Shown here piece by piece: positions 1-11,089 of a DNA stretch of 64,000 nt; the stretch's first letter is position 1; each line of letters starts with the position of its first letter. Made by a program: the position numbers and the translations under genes. The notes under the pieces were generated by a model that did no database searches, was not told where the DNA came from, and saw nothing but the letters and a program-made list of their open reading frames with translations. The DNA comes from Setomelanomma holmii (Eukaryota; Ascomycota; Dothideomycetes; Pleosporales; Phaeosphaeriaceae), in contig ML978208.1 of assembly GCA_010015745.1 (NCBI GenBank), positions 1 through 64,000 on the forward strand, read 5' to 3'.

Positions 1-74
1 GGAGCACCTGAGTACTAGCCAGGGCGCTACCCGTCTTTCATGCCCCCTGGGAGGCTTTCATAGGACGTTAAACA

Positions 75-94
75 ATACATACATACATACATAC
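75..94. repeat. ATAC microsatellite, five units
   Basis: Five perfect tandem copies of ATAC. It lies about 90 bp past the stop codon of the neighbouring minus-strand secreted-protein gene, so it probably sits in the 3' flank or 3' UTR. No function is implied. Confidence 0.9.
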
Positions 95-187
95 AGACAT
101 GTCCCAGCCACGTCTCTTTTCCTCTACCCATCCAATCCTCCCCTACCACTTCCTTGCTTACTCTAACGTGCGCCACAATCTCACATT

Positions 188-765
188 TTACACGTCTGCC
201 CTTTCGCATCCTTCAAAATCTTCTGATTCTGCTTCGTCCCATCCGTTACTTCCTGCACCAGCATCTCCAAGGTTGCAGTATGTATCCGCACTCGTTCCGT
301 TCAAGCTTCGCACCTGACTCATCTCCTTGACCTGCGCAGTTGCGACGATGGCTAGACCAGCGATCGCAGGGCTATCAATCTGCTGTGCGAGGTTCTGGTT
401 GTTTGCGCGGATGCTGATTCCCTGTGCCTGAATATTCAAAACAGATTTTCGCTCGGCTTGGAAGGTCTTCGCATCAGATGATATCGATGCAGATTGGACG
501 AGAGACTGCAAGGTTTGCACACTATTGCGTGTCCAGAACAGTCATCTATGTCTCCGATTCGTTGTGAAGCATTGGGTCATACGTACCCTTTGAGCTCTTG
601 GGCTTGGATGTTCAAGTTCGCCTGGATACCCTGCTCGAGTTGCGTTTAGATCTGGGAGCAAGTCGCATTTGCTGCTGTGGCGGTGAGGTTAGTGCAGCTG
701 ACGGCTTGTTGTGCCGGAGCAACCAGCGTGGTAGCGGTGAGGTAGAAGAAGGTGAATATCTTCAT
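188..765 (-). pseudogene. Small secreted protein gene with an in-frame stop
   Basis: The ATG at 765 opens a hydrophobic signal-peptide-like start (MKIFTFFYLTATTLV...). A Thr/Ala/Gln-rich stretch with Cys24 and Cys36 follows. A clean 65-bp intron (522..586, GTACGT to TAG) joins exon 1 to the last exon (188..521) in frame. Together these would give about 170 residues, with repeated NIQAQ motifs on either side of the intron. Codon 40 is TAA (plus positions 646-648), and the frame continues smoothly beyond it. The ORF is therefore broken by one stop, which could be a pseudogene mutation, a sequence error or readthrough. I recognise no family. It resembles the small, lineage-specific secreted proteins of plant-associated fungi, but a role as an effector is inference only. 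Confidence 0.5.
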
Positions 766-1589
766 TATGACAGAGCAGATGTATCAGGGAGAGTAGAGAT
801 ATCTAGGAAGTGCTGGAATGGATATATCCGGTAATCGAGCGGATTGACCTGCCAAAGCAACGACTAAAGTATGTAACGACAAAGAGAGATTCTCAGCGCA
901 GCTGAGAGAGTTGCGTGTTGATAGATGAGAAGCTTGAATTCAGAAAGAAAGCGTTGCTCGAGATAGATTTTGGGCCCTCATATACGTTCAGGTTGGTTGC
1001 AATTCTCATCGAGCCATCCGCAACTTTGGTGTTAACGGCCCTACAGAGCCACCGATGTCTCGTGCGCCCCAGCATCTTCATACCCTCTGCACCTCAGCCT
1101 CACCCTGCGAACCTTATAAGGGGTGCCATACACCGCGCGACCGACCCGACGATGTTGTTCGTTCATCACTTTACCATGTCGGACATCGAACCCTTTCATT
1201 TCGTTCGCTGCAGACTTTATCGGCCGAATCATTCTACAAGCGGATGAGACATGCCCGAGCGCTGTTGTGTTGCGGATGTTAGGAGTCGAAACGAAGCCGG
1301 GCCGCGCAGGCTGGGGTTGAAAAGCTTGTTGAAGCTTGTTCAGCCGAAGAACGTGCAGGCGCGGGCTTACTTTGAGCGATATACAGAGGTAGAGCAGAGA
1401 AGTCACCAGATGTCGATGTAGTTAATCTTAAGGTTGTATGGGTATCAGAACGGGATGCTATGCTTTTATGTACCCTCCCTCGTATCGTACATCCTACTCA
1501 CCAACCTCAACCAATGAAAAGCGAGGCGAAGCTGTACCACCGGAACCTGGCGAGGGCCATGTACCCGCGCAACTTGAGCAGATAAATGC
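766..1589. other. Intergenic, nothing firm
   Basis: This is upstream of the secreted-protein gene and downstream of BNA2. Overlapping 60-120 codon frames occur on both strands around 900-1400. None has a convincing start, splice pattern or recognisable domain, so I call no gene here. Confidence 0.5.
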
Positions 1590-3119
1590 TCACCAATGAC
1601 AAATGCCACCTTCGCTGTCATCCACGCTCCACGTCCCAGCGAGTCCGACAATTTCAACCTCGCCATCAAGACCCTCTTTGACCTTGCCCATTCTCACAAC
1701 TCCGTCTTCGACACCAAACGATGTGCCGATCTCAGCAGGTCCGTTGTTGAGAAGGCGTCTGGCCCAGGCATCAATGGCTGGCTCGCCCGTCTCGTCGCGC
1801 GCTTGCTTCAAGAACGGAATAAGTGCTGTGCCGCCGGTGCCTCGAAGCTTCTTGCTACCAGTGCGGGCGAGTGTGTTTGCGAGATTGACGCGCTGTGTCT
1901 TGGCATGTTGTGGAGAGATGGAGCGTGAGTGTGACCGTGTCTCGCGGGACTTGATGATGATGTAGCGTGAGACAAGCTGGATGTGCTTGTCGCGGAGTGA
2001 TCGCAACATGGCTAGACACGCGTCGTACGCTGTCGTTAAAGCGCGGTTACTGTGATTGTAGTTGACGAACTCTCGGATGTTGGCGACTTGCTCTATATGC
2101 TCGAGGAAGCGTCGGTGGGGGCCGGGCATGTATTGTCGCATGTCTTGAATGAAGCCATGCGAAGGTGACTGGACAGCTCCATTGTCGGAGTGAGGTGTTT
2201 CTGATCGCTTTTCTCCTGTTGGACGGTGCTCGACGCCGAGGACGACGTCGAAGAACTGAATGATGGAGCTCTGGGCGTTACTTCCTCCACTATATTGCAC
2301 GTAGGGCTGTTGACCAGTGCCATCATCAAACATGACACCATTGGGAAGACCAGCATCACCCATGTTCTTGCTTCCTGCAAGGAATGGGCGGATGCGATGA
2401 TAGAACACGTGTGGGTCGCAGCTCTCGTACATACGCTCAAGCAGGGTGCCAAGCTCATCCAGTCTTTCAGCAAATGACCGCAGAGCCTGCACCACGGTAT
2501 TGGTGTCTCGCCTTCGTACTGCTCCGATGGCCTCGATCATCAATGGTACAATCGGTCCGGCACGTGCTTCGATGGCAACCGATACTAGGTAAAACCACGA
2601 CTCGTCCAGCGCGCCGGTGAAGGTCATGTGAGTGGCAAGGTTGTCCAGAGAGTCCATTGACTCGCTGTTGAAGATGGGTCGCCAGTTCCACAAGCAGACA
2701 CCAGCATATGTTGCTACTGGCGGAAGCTCGAGATGCTCACATGCCTTCAGGAAGGGTATCGAAATGGGAGGTGGCACGATCTGTTTGATGGTCAGAAATG
2801 CGTATATCTTGCGACGAACTCCACTTACGTCCGCTGGGCTATCTCCGCCCCAGATATACCCATGCGAAATAAAGGCGAGCATTGAGTATGCTCGACGCCA
2901 CTCAGCCTCGGCGAGTAGCAGATCGGTATCTAGGATTGGAAGCGCATCAACTATCCGGCGCAAACGCTTGGCAAGGACTAAACTTTGAAAGTTGCGAACG
3001 ATAGTTTCCCATGGCTGATAGTACGCGTCGGGAAGGATGTCGAGTGGTATCTCATCAGGAAGGAAGCCGTTCTGTGGTGAGACATCGTAGTCGCTCAAGT
3101 GAGGTAGTGGCGGAAGCAT
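1590..3119 (-). CDS. BNA2: Indoleamine 2,3-dioxygenase (kynurenine pathway)
   Basis: This haem enzyme opens the indole ring of L-tryptophan to N-formylkynurenine, the first step toward de novo NAD. The 493-residue protein shows the family fold from end to end: an N-terminal YDVSPQNGFLP segment, SHGYIWGG, PPPISIPF, the TFTGALDESWFY region, and MPGPHRRFLEHIEQ. The later DKHIQLVSRYI segment carries the histidine expected to ligate haem iron, as in SYHLQIVTKYI of human IDO1. The start is the ATG at 3119, because the open frame beyond it lacks another ATG. Exons are 2829..3119 and 1590..2780. The 48-bp intron (2781..2828, GTAAGT to CAG) is a multiple of three and contains no stop, so a naive ORF reads 16 extra residues between GGDSPAD and IVPPP. 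It stands alone, with the 1 kb promoter side facing the transposon. Confidence 0.9.
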   Translation of the reverse strand: MLPPLPHLSDYDVSPQNGFLPDEIPLDILPDAYYQPWETIVRNFQSLVLAKRLRRIVDALPILDTDLLLAEAEWRRAYSMLAFISHGYIWGGDSPADVSGVRRKIYAFLTIKQIVPPPISIPFLKACEHLELPPVATYAGVCLWNWRPIFNSESMDSLDNLATHMTFTGALDESWFYLVSVAIEARAGPIVPLMIEAIGAVRRRDTNTVVQALRSFAERLDELGTLLERMYESCDPHVFYHRIRPFLAGSKNMGDAGLPNGVMFDDGTGQQPYVQYSGGSNAQSSIIQFFDVVLGVEHRPTGEKRSETPHSDNGAVQSPSHGFIQDMRQYMPGPHRRFLEHIEQVANIREFVNYNHSNRALTTAYDACLAMLRSLRDKHIQLVSRYIIIKSRETRSHSRSISPQHAKTQRVNLANTLARTGSKKLRGTGGTALIPFLKQARDETGEPAIDAWARRLLNNGPAEIGTSFGVEDGVVRMGKVKEGLDGEVEIVGLAGTWSVDDSEGGICHW

Positions 3120-4194
3120 CGTGACAGTATGTGGAGGGGGCGACAATAGTGGTTGATCAAGTCAAGTAGTAAAACCAGACTTTTATCGAGAGCCGATGGC
3201 GAGGGTTGCCCTGAGGCAGTCGATGAGATCAACGTCCAACAGGGTGTGAGGATATCGCGATCGTGCAATTGGTCGCGTGATACCGTTTAGCGAACAGAGG
3301 GCAGGTATGGACAAAGCGCTCAAGCAGTGCCGCAATTTCTGAACGTCGATCCGCGTATATTGAGGGTCAAGAAAGTCCTGTCAAAGGGTCACCGGAGGAA
3401 AGATGGGGTTATGCCCGTGGGTTGCGCGGGACCAAAGGAACGTTGCGCTTCAAGCCTTGTGGTGGGCGGACTAATGTAGTGGAGACGAAGGTACCAGGCG
3501 GAGACGCGGAGCAATATAGCGGAGGCAATAACGAGCTTGGTTTGTCAGTAAGTGATATACAAGAGGTGAAAGCCAAATAGCGACTCGACGTCTGTTACTT
3601 CGATAGTATCTTCTGGATCTATCCGCGGCCGTGTCGCTGTGTCACAAGGCTGTAATGAATGAGACGGAGTACCTTCTGAGCGAAAATCTTCACGGATGGT
3701 CCCGGCTTCGGGTATAGGCGTTAGACATTAGTGATTCCATCTGTGATGAATTCTGGATGGCATTAGCAATCATTTTACGACCAGGTCGATGATTCTATTA
3801 TTTCCCCACATAGGGTGAGAACGGGTGGTTAGCCCGTCGGCGCGCAACGAGTTCGAGAACCCTGTTTCGAATAGGCGGACCCTGCGTTTTACTGGGCAAC
3901 GGGCGGTTTGCCGAAATCGGTCGATCACACTGGAACTTTGCCCCAGACCCGATGCAGCACATCACGACACCAGCGTGCGATCACCAGGTCCAGCAATAAT
4001 TTGTGCCTGATGAGGTGAGCAGAGCAGGAACAACAATAGTAACACAACTGCGTCTAGCCGTTTTGTACAAGCATAGGTATCTTCTCTTGTATGCTTTCGA
4101 TACTCTAGATGCTTCTTAGACAATTCTGTTAAGGCTGATAGTGGTTGTGAAAGCGTGGAGTTTGCTTATGTCATCGGCACGAGTTAAGTTAACT
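3120..4194. other. Intergenic region upstream of BNA2
   Basis: About 1.1 kb with no supported gene. It holds the BNA2 5' flank and runs up to the transposon target site. The last bases before the element form a GTTAAGTTAACTTAAC palindrome (4183-4198) that overlaps the TA insertion site. Confidence 0.5.
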
Positions 4195-4196
4195 TA

Positions 4197-5992
4197 ACGT
4201 GTTCCACCACTTCATCCGCCAGCCCCACCAAAATCAACGCGGCTTGGCGTATAATTACTCCACAACCACAAATTTAAATTGTCTGAAACTTGGACAGAGG
4301 ATAGACTAGATAGATCTACGTTGAGTTCTGTTGTGACCTTGTACGTGGCAGTTGCTGCACGTTGGTGGTGCTCTTGTTCGTGCCTGTGGAGTCTGGGTTT
4401 AGTGACTCTCTTGGACACCTACTTGAGCCTCTGTGACTAGCGCACGACCTTTCTGAGCCTGCAACGCTCCTCCACGGGCTATATACTGTCGTTGTATTTG
4501 ACGCTTACCTCGCTGGCGGTGGTTGGCAGCGCATAGCTTTGAGTTCTGCTCAGCTAAGATCGTCGCTGAGTTCATAGCTAGCTGACAGCCCTTGACAAGC
4601 TGAGAGATAGCTTGACTAGTAGGGCTCTGTGATTGTCGCTGGAGTAGACCTCGTACAAGACGAGCCTGCTGCTCAAGCTGAGTAGTTGTCCGTGGAGTCT
4701 CTGCTGTCCAGACAGCTTCGTTATGTGCTGTCATTAGTGGAGACGGCGTTCTGACTACAGTAAGGTTGGAAAGGACGTGTTCAGAACATGATGGGATGAG
4801 CCCTGTCGCCTCAAAGCCAGCCTGGATGTTGCTCTTTGACAGGACTGTTGGTCTAATCTTCTGGTATATCCACAAGAAGTCAAGCTTGTCGACATTGAAG
4901 ACGCCTTGGCGGGCAAGCTCAGACACCTCATGCCCATACGCCACCTTGAGAGGAGAGAAGCAGCCAACATCAAGAGGCTGAAGAAGGTGTGAGGTGTGAG
5001 GAGGCATAAAGAGACTAATAATCTTGTTCTCTGTACAGAACTGATCAAATTCTGGTGTAGCGTGGCTGCAGTGCCCATCAAGGATAAGTAGTCATTAGGC
5101 TCCTGTTGTACGAGAGTCTGTATGTCTGTTGAAGTGCTTGACCCAGTCAATACCAAGCTCATCAGTTGTCCAGCCATTGTCGCTGACAGCGACTGCCCAG
5201 TCCGCAGGTAGATCGCGATACCAGCTAGCTTGGTGGAGCTTCCCAGAGAGGATCACGAAGGATGGAAGACACCAGCCAGACGCGTTGATACACTCGATTG
5301 TAGTCACCCACTCTCTGTTACCTAGCTGTACGACAGTAGCTCGACCGATCGTGTTAGCGCTGGTGACGACCTTTGACGTTGCAGCGACTACCATCATGAA
5401 CCCAGTCTCGTCAAAGTTGTATACGTCCTCATAGAGGATACCCCACGTCTAGCGCGTGTTCTCTACAAGCTTGAACCACGCGCCTATCTTACAGGATCCT
5501 CACATCTTGTGCGTTGTGAGTAGAATTTCCTATTCCACTTTGTCTAGAGCTCTGGCTGGTTCTTGACAAAGCGCGACACCCAGTTCTTGCCTACAGGTAT
5601 TAAAGGCGGATTTTGGCGGCGGTTTGTGAGCAGAACGTCCGCCATTCGTCGTACGTCGATGATCTGGGGGGGAAAGCTTCGTTGATCAAGGTCTAAGATC
5701 CACTGAACAAGAGACTGCTCTTCGACAGGAGAGAGCTTTCGTTTCTGTACGTTGGCTGTAGCTTGTAGTAGAGCACCTGCAAGGCAACCGCGTAGAGTTG
5801 AGCGAGGAGTATCGTTCAAGGCTGAGACGCAATAGACGCGTAAATTTTTGTCTCTCTGAAGCGCTAAGGTAGCAAGAGCTAGTCTGCCCTCTCGCTGGTT
5901 AGATTGAGGCTGTGGTGTTGAGAGTTGAGCCATCTAAACGTGTTCGGGCGCGTTGATTTTGGTGGGGCTGGCGGATGAGTGGTGGAACACGT
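4197..5992 (-). mobile_element. Fot1/pogo-type DNA transposon, full length
   Basis: A 1,796-bp element is bounded by long terminal inverted repeats. The left repeat is 4197-4241 (45 bp, starting ACGTGTTCCACCAC). The right repeat is 5949-5992 (44 bp, its mirror), and the two differ by a single-base indel. A TA dinucleotide flanks each end (4195-4196 and 5993-5994), the target duplication expected for Tc1/mariner/pogo elements. The interior is filled by one minus-strand transposase reading frame, now broken. Size, TIRs, TA duplication and protein all fit the Fot1 family of filamentous fungi. The nearly intact TIRs suggest fairly recent arrival or decay by point mutation rather than deletion. 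Confidence 0.93.
4399..5933 (-). pseudogene. Inactivated Fot1/pogo transposase
   Basis: Reading on the minus strand, 5933..5544 encodes a CENP-B/Tc5-type helix-turn-helix DNA-binding region ending WVSRFVKNQPEL. A TAG, then a frame disturbance and another TAG, interrupt the link near 5410-5545. The DDE domain follows: VYNFDETGF (first Asp) near 5410, the DNGWTTDELGIDW block, then LLILDGHCSH (second Asp) after tandem TAA-TGA stops at about 5091-5096, and LLQPLDVGCF (third Asp). The C-terminal tail ends at 4399. The catalytic triad is still readable, but at least four stops and one frameshift prevent a full-length product. The fragments are not independent genes. Confidence 0.9.
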
Positions 5993-5994
5993 TA

Positions 5995-6388
5995 TCGCTG
6001 CTGGCTGGACTTGGTGTGATCACTGTCTGCTGTAATGATCAAGATCGAGAGGCCAAAATTTTTCGATGTACATTATTAGGTCGTTACCTAAGTAGACACC
6101 AGAATTTAATATGCACGTGGTGAATATACCCACATGCATGTCGTTACAATATGATTCCCATCATCCAGCTATCCAAATACTCATTCCCACATACACACTA
6201 ACATACGCCAGCATCATGTTGCTTTTCGGGGTATAAGCGTCGCTAACAAGTATGAATGCATCCCATGCTAATCCGTGACTACCTTCGCACCATCGTCATC
6301 CTCCGCTTACACAAGCACAAGTATTAAATGCTGTTATGAAAACACCTTGATATGCTCAGATTACCACTTCATGATCTATTTTCGTTCA
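5995..6388. other. Spacer between transposon and kinase gene
   Basis: About 390 bp. It probably contains the 3' UTR of the minus-strand kinase. No coding or repeat feature was seen. Confidence 0.5.
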
Positions 6389-9300
6389 TTAGCGCCTGGT
6401 CGAAAGGCTGGCAATAGCTGCTGCCGATGCGAGGTCAGGCTTGCCAGATACGCTACGCTGCGCAACTCGAGGAAGGCTGCTGGAAGCGTTCAGCGGGGCT
6501 CCATTGGCGGCACGCTTGACACCGACACCCGCTCCTCCGGAAGGCCCGCCCTGGACAGTTGAATGTCGTCGCTGCGGGCCAGCACCTTTGACTGGAGAGC
6601 TGCTATTTGAAACCTCGCGATTGATGATGACAGCAGCACCATTCTTAAAGCTCGTCGCTGGTGGCTCTGGAAGTGGCCTAACCCGTGATTGAGGGGTCTG
6701 CGATGGCGGAACGCGCTTCACTGGAGAAGAGACATTTGAGGTACCGTTCAAAGGATGTCGTTGTCGAGCGTTTGGCCGTATGCCAGTGATAAATGCGTGC
6801 TGCATGGCTTCATCGGGCTTCATCCGTCGTTCAGGATCCCATCGCAGGCATCGTGCGATAAAGTCCAGGAAAGCTTCATCGTCGCATTTGAGCGCTTGCT
6901 GCAGTGTCTTCGAGCTGGGTCGTCGTCGACGTCCTTTCGTAGATACGGTAACTCTTGGCTTGCCCAGTGAGTCGAAGAACAACTTCTTCCTGCTGCTCTT
7001 CTCGATCAGGTGCTTCTCCGGTGGACCGAAGATCTCCATAATACAAGCAAGCTGTTCTTGCTCGTTCTCTCCTGGGAAGATGGGATAGCCTGTTAGTAAT
7101 TCCGCTAGAATACAGCCCAAGCTCCACATGTCGATCGGCAGGCCGTAGCTCATACCAAGAATGACCTCAGGAGATCGGTAAAAGCGTGACTGAATGTATG
7201 TGTACACTTTCTCGTTTTCGAAACAGCTCGATCCGAAGTCAATGACCTTGATCTCCGAGTGTAACGGATGAGCAAGCAGTATGTTTTCGGGCTTCAGGTC
7301 GCAGTGGATGACCCGCTGTGTCTTCAATAGCACCAATGATGCCAGCATCTGCTTGCAGAAACGGCGAATAAGGCGTAGCGAGAAGCCCTTGAATTCGTGT
7401 GCTTTGATGAACTCATACAAATTCATGCCGAGGAGCTCGGTGGAGATGCAGAGATGACCTCGGAAGTAGAAGCTCTGTGTGAAGTTGATCATACTGTGCT
7501 TGTTCTCGGGGTCCTATGACGATTAGCATCAAGGTGAACAAAGAAGAGCATCGACGACTTACCCATTCACGCAGCTTTTGGAGTATGTTGACTTCAACCA
7601 AAGCTTGCTGATGGAACCTCTTCTTGTTGCGAATGATCTTAATGGCTACGAGTCCTCCTGACTTGTGGTCAACACAACGCACGACTTGCCCGAAGCTACC
7701 TTTTCCTAGGAGATCGACCACCTCATATCGGTATGCAAGATGATCTCCGAAGACTATGTTATAGTCGCCGCGATCGTCATCGTAGCCAAAGTTGGCGGTT
7801 TGCGCATTCAGATCACCAACGTGCTTCTTTGCAGTCTTCGTCCCGCAGAAATAAATTTCCTTGTAGTCGATGATTTCGCCTCTCTCGAAAATGTTCAGGT
7901 TGACCATTTGCAATGCCTGTGCTGGCGTTACACGGTCCTGAGCTTTGGCACGTTTACGCAAATCGTCTACGTCGCGTGCTGCATGCTCGAAGTCTTTGCG
8001 CTTTGATGCCAGCTTCTTCATTTCCTCGTCTGCCAGCAGGTCCTCTCTGTCAAGATTTGGGTCCAACTTCCGGGCCTTGAGCATGGTGGAAGAGCTTTTC
8101 GAACCGAGCATTCGCTGCATAGGAGTCAAAATCGATGAGCTTGATTTTGATGTTGCTTGTGCCCCAGCGGAGTCGTTGTATCCGGATAGCGTACGCATAC
8201 CTGCAGTAACGGTAGGCTTGCGAACGTTTGCTTTCTCGAGCTCAGTGTCACTAGCAATGGTGGCTGTAGAGGTGGAAGTCTTGCGGCGACTGAAGTCCAG
8301 TGATGGGCGGGTACGGTTCGTCGTAGGCGTTGGGCTGGTTCCTATTGCGCCACTCCATGTGGCAGATGCCGGCAAACGAGGTGGAGGCATGTCCCCGTGC
8401 CTTGGCGGTTGTGGTCCTGATTCTTCGGATTTTTGTGGCGCTTTTCTAGCTTGAGATGTCTGTGAAGGGTGAGAAGCAGCCTTAGATGAGGCTCGCCGCC
8501 AGCCACTCAAACTCAATTTGCGTCTCAAAGAAGAGCCTGAGGATGGTGTCTCAGGCTCAGTCGATGTAGAGATGTGTGCAGAGTCGGATGTGTCTTTCTT
8601 CTGCAACGGACGTGACCCAGCAGGCTTCATGCTCTGTAGTTCGACATCCTTGGCACCAGTAGTATATTCACCACTTGGCCGCGACTGCAGGCGAGAGAAT
8701 TCACCGCTACCCTTTGGTAGTGAGTTCGAAGCAAAGGGCGTAGTTGTCTGTCGTGTCGGGTTCAGAGTGGGAATCGGCATGGTACCAATGGCAGGAGGTC
8801 CGCCGAAAGGCTCCGCGGCACGCAAATTGTAAGCAGAACTGCTGCTGCGCAGGTGCTTGTCGTAATCATAATTATCATGCTGCCCACTCTTGGCAAAAAA
8901 GCTGGCCTTGGATGCAGTCATGGGTGTACTAGGAGTCTTATGACCTGGTCGCTTTGGCGGAGGTGTAACAGCGCGCTCGTCAACCTCAGCAGAGGGAGCA
9001 GGAAATGACGAGATACGATTGTTGAAAGGTGTGCCCAGAGGTAACAGGTTCAAGGGTGGAAGTCTGATCGGCTGTAGATTCTTCTTGGTGGATTGTTGAA
9101 CCGGTGTTCTGTCAGGTTCAGATCCAGAACCTACTGTGAGACCACGTCTGTGCCTGATTGAGCCTGTGCTCTGCTTCGACAGCTCACCTCTCAATGGCTC
9201 AGAGCCAAGGGTCTCCGTGTGCCTGGTTTCATAGCTGTTGTTGCCGGGGACGGCTGGTGGTGCTGAAGGTGGTGGCGGGGGCATGCTCGACTTGACTGAC

Positions 9301-11089
9301 GTTGTCGAAAAGGCAAAGCTGCTCCGTTCCGGGTCTTTTGGCGATTCGTATGCCTTGGGAATCGCAGGAACAGGAGGTACTTCTTCCTCCTCCTCACCAC
9401 CAGCAGAACTATGTACGTTTCGCGGTTTCGGGGTAGGTAAGCGCGAGCTCGACAGCGTTGGGTTAGTGCGCATGGGCAGCGCTGAGCCACCAATCTTCAA
9501 CGAGTTTAAGCTCGAGTTCGATGAGAGCGATATTCCCGAGGCGTACGATTTCCTATTCTGTTCGGGCGTTGCGCGAGCGGACGAAGGTGTGACACTATTG
9601 CCGAGAAGGACCGCTGGTGACTGGCTAAAGGCACGCTCGTCAAAGGATATGTCGCCTTGCGGAGTTGGTGGAGCCACAGGACCACCAGGTGCGTTGGGGT
9701 TCATGGACAGCCTCTTGAGCCTCCGCGCGTCAGTCGGGCTGATGGTCCTTGCACCAAGCCCTGAGATGTGGTGCGCAGTCGACTGCCGCTTGCTAGCAGA
9801 CGAGGAAGGGGTTTGCGTTCGCTGTGCTGGTGATTTTCCGGGCGATCGGGCAAAGTTCAGGGGCGCTGACCCAGGGTCTGGAGTTGACACCGATGCAGTC
9901 AAATGTCCTGTGTGTTGTCTCGAGGGAGGCTGGAGCGATTTTGCTTTCGCAGTTCTTGTTGCATTAGAAAGTTTGGGTACGCCAGTCGCAGTATGAGTGA
10001 TGTTGGGGTTTGCAGCGACCGTCTCTCGCCGATTGCCTCTGTTCAAGGAAGGAGACCGCCCTACCAGTGATGGCATGGTGTTGTCACCCGCCAGCCTGGA
10101 TATGCCATCATAGTTGTTCGTTGGCAGCATGCCTGGCCCCACGCTTTTCCGCGGAGCACGTGCTGCTGGATTTGGTGGTGCTTGCGAAGGAAATTGACTT
10201 TGTCGTCGTGTGCGTACAGCCATGTTGGTAGCAGGCGGGGGCATGGACGATGCGTCAGAGGCCGTGGTGCTGGTAGAAGCGACAGACGCGCCGCTAGGCT
10301 TTCTCGTCGTCGACTGGCTGAAGCGACGGATAAAGGAGTTGCTGCGTGTCGGTCGTGAATCTGCACTTGTCGCTGGTGTACCCGTGAATGCCTGCATGTT
10401 GGGCGTACTGTTGCTGACAGGCACGGTGCTCTTGAAGCTCCCAGGCGCAGGGAAGTCACTCAGATTGGGCTCATATGAGAGGCTGTTTGCGAAGTCGTCG
10501 AAGTTGACGGAGGGGAGGAAGCCGTATGTTTCGGTATGCTCGACGGGCTCCTTCGCTGGCTCAGGCTGCTTGGAGAAGCTGAAGCGTGGATTCGACGGAC
10601 CAGAGCGCGTGGTGGCCTCATTTGCGAGGGTGGGCAGGAAAGAGCGACTCTCGACGGAAGCCACGCTGGTCCCGCTTGCAACTCTGCACCCACGTGTTAG
10701 CACACTTGCTTGACTTCACCATTCACCGCCACCCCAACTTACCGTGGCTTGGAGAAGTCCTGTGGTCGCTCCCTCGGACCCAAAGGCACCTTGTTCCGTC
10801 CTCTGAGGGCCGAATTGTTGGCGACAGGCGGCGGTCGCGATGCAGACATGGCGTTGGAGGCGCTCGCCTTGCGCAATCGGCTACCATGGTCTGTCGTCTT
10901 CTGGAACTTCCGCACTCGGTCCTCTACGGGAATGTCATCAATACTGTGTACTGCACGAACGTCACACGCAGGACCCAGTGGCTTACCTGATGATCCACTC
11001 GACTCCTCCCCAGACACGTTCGACCCCAATCTTGGGGGTACGTCTATGGTGTCCATTGTGCGAGTTCCTGTTCGAACGGGCGCGGACAT
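6389..11089 (-). CDS. pom1: DYRK-family protein kinase, Pom1-like
   Basis: Three exons (10743..11089, 7563..10683, 6389..7513) encode about 1,530 residues. The introns are 10684..10742 and 7514..7562, both GTAAGT to AG and frame-preserving. The first ~1,000 residues are Ser/Pro/Thr-rich and look disordered. The DYRK homology box (NIFERGEIIDYKEIYFCG) comes next, then the kinase domain at about 1,100-1,400: GKGSFGQVV, VAIKIIRNKK, HCDLKPENILL, IDFGSS, and the DYRK activation loop YTYIQSRFYRSPE, whose second Tyr is normally autophosphorylated. The DH box places it in class II DYRKs with fission-yeast Pom1 and DYRK2, not Yak1. Pom1 marks cell ends and controls polarity and division-site placement; that role here is inferred from family. 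The tail after the kinase is about 130 basic/Ser-rich residues. A second in-frame Met lies at about 11056. Confidence 0.85.

Noticed and set aside
1041..1406. 121-codon minus-strand ORF near the left end
   Set aside because: It overlaps several plus-strand ORFs of equal length and has no domain or splice signals.
9238..9996. 252-codon plus-strand ORF opposite the kinase gene
   Set aside because: It is antisense to the Ser/Pro-rich coding region of the Pom1-like gene. Such codon bias commonly leaves the reverse frame open, and no domain is present.
10986..11021. Possible 36-bp GT..AG segment near the start of the Pom1-like gene
   Set aside because: It would keep frame but is shorter than plausible fungal introns. 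Reading through is also in frame, so I kept it as exon.
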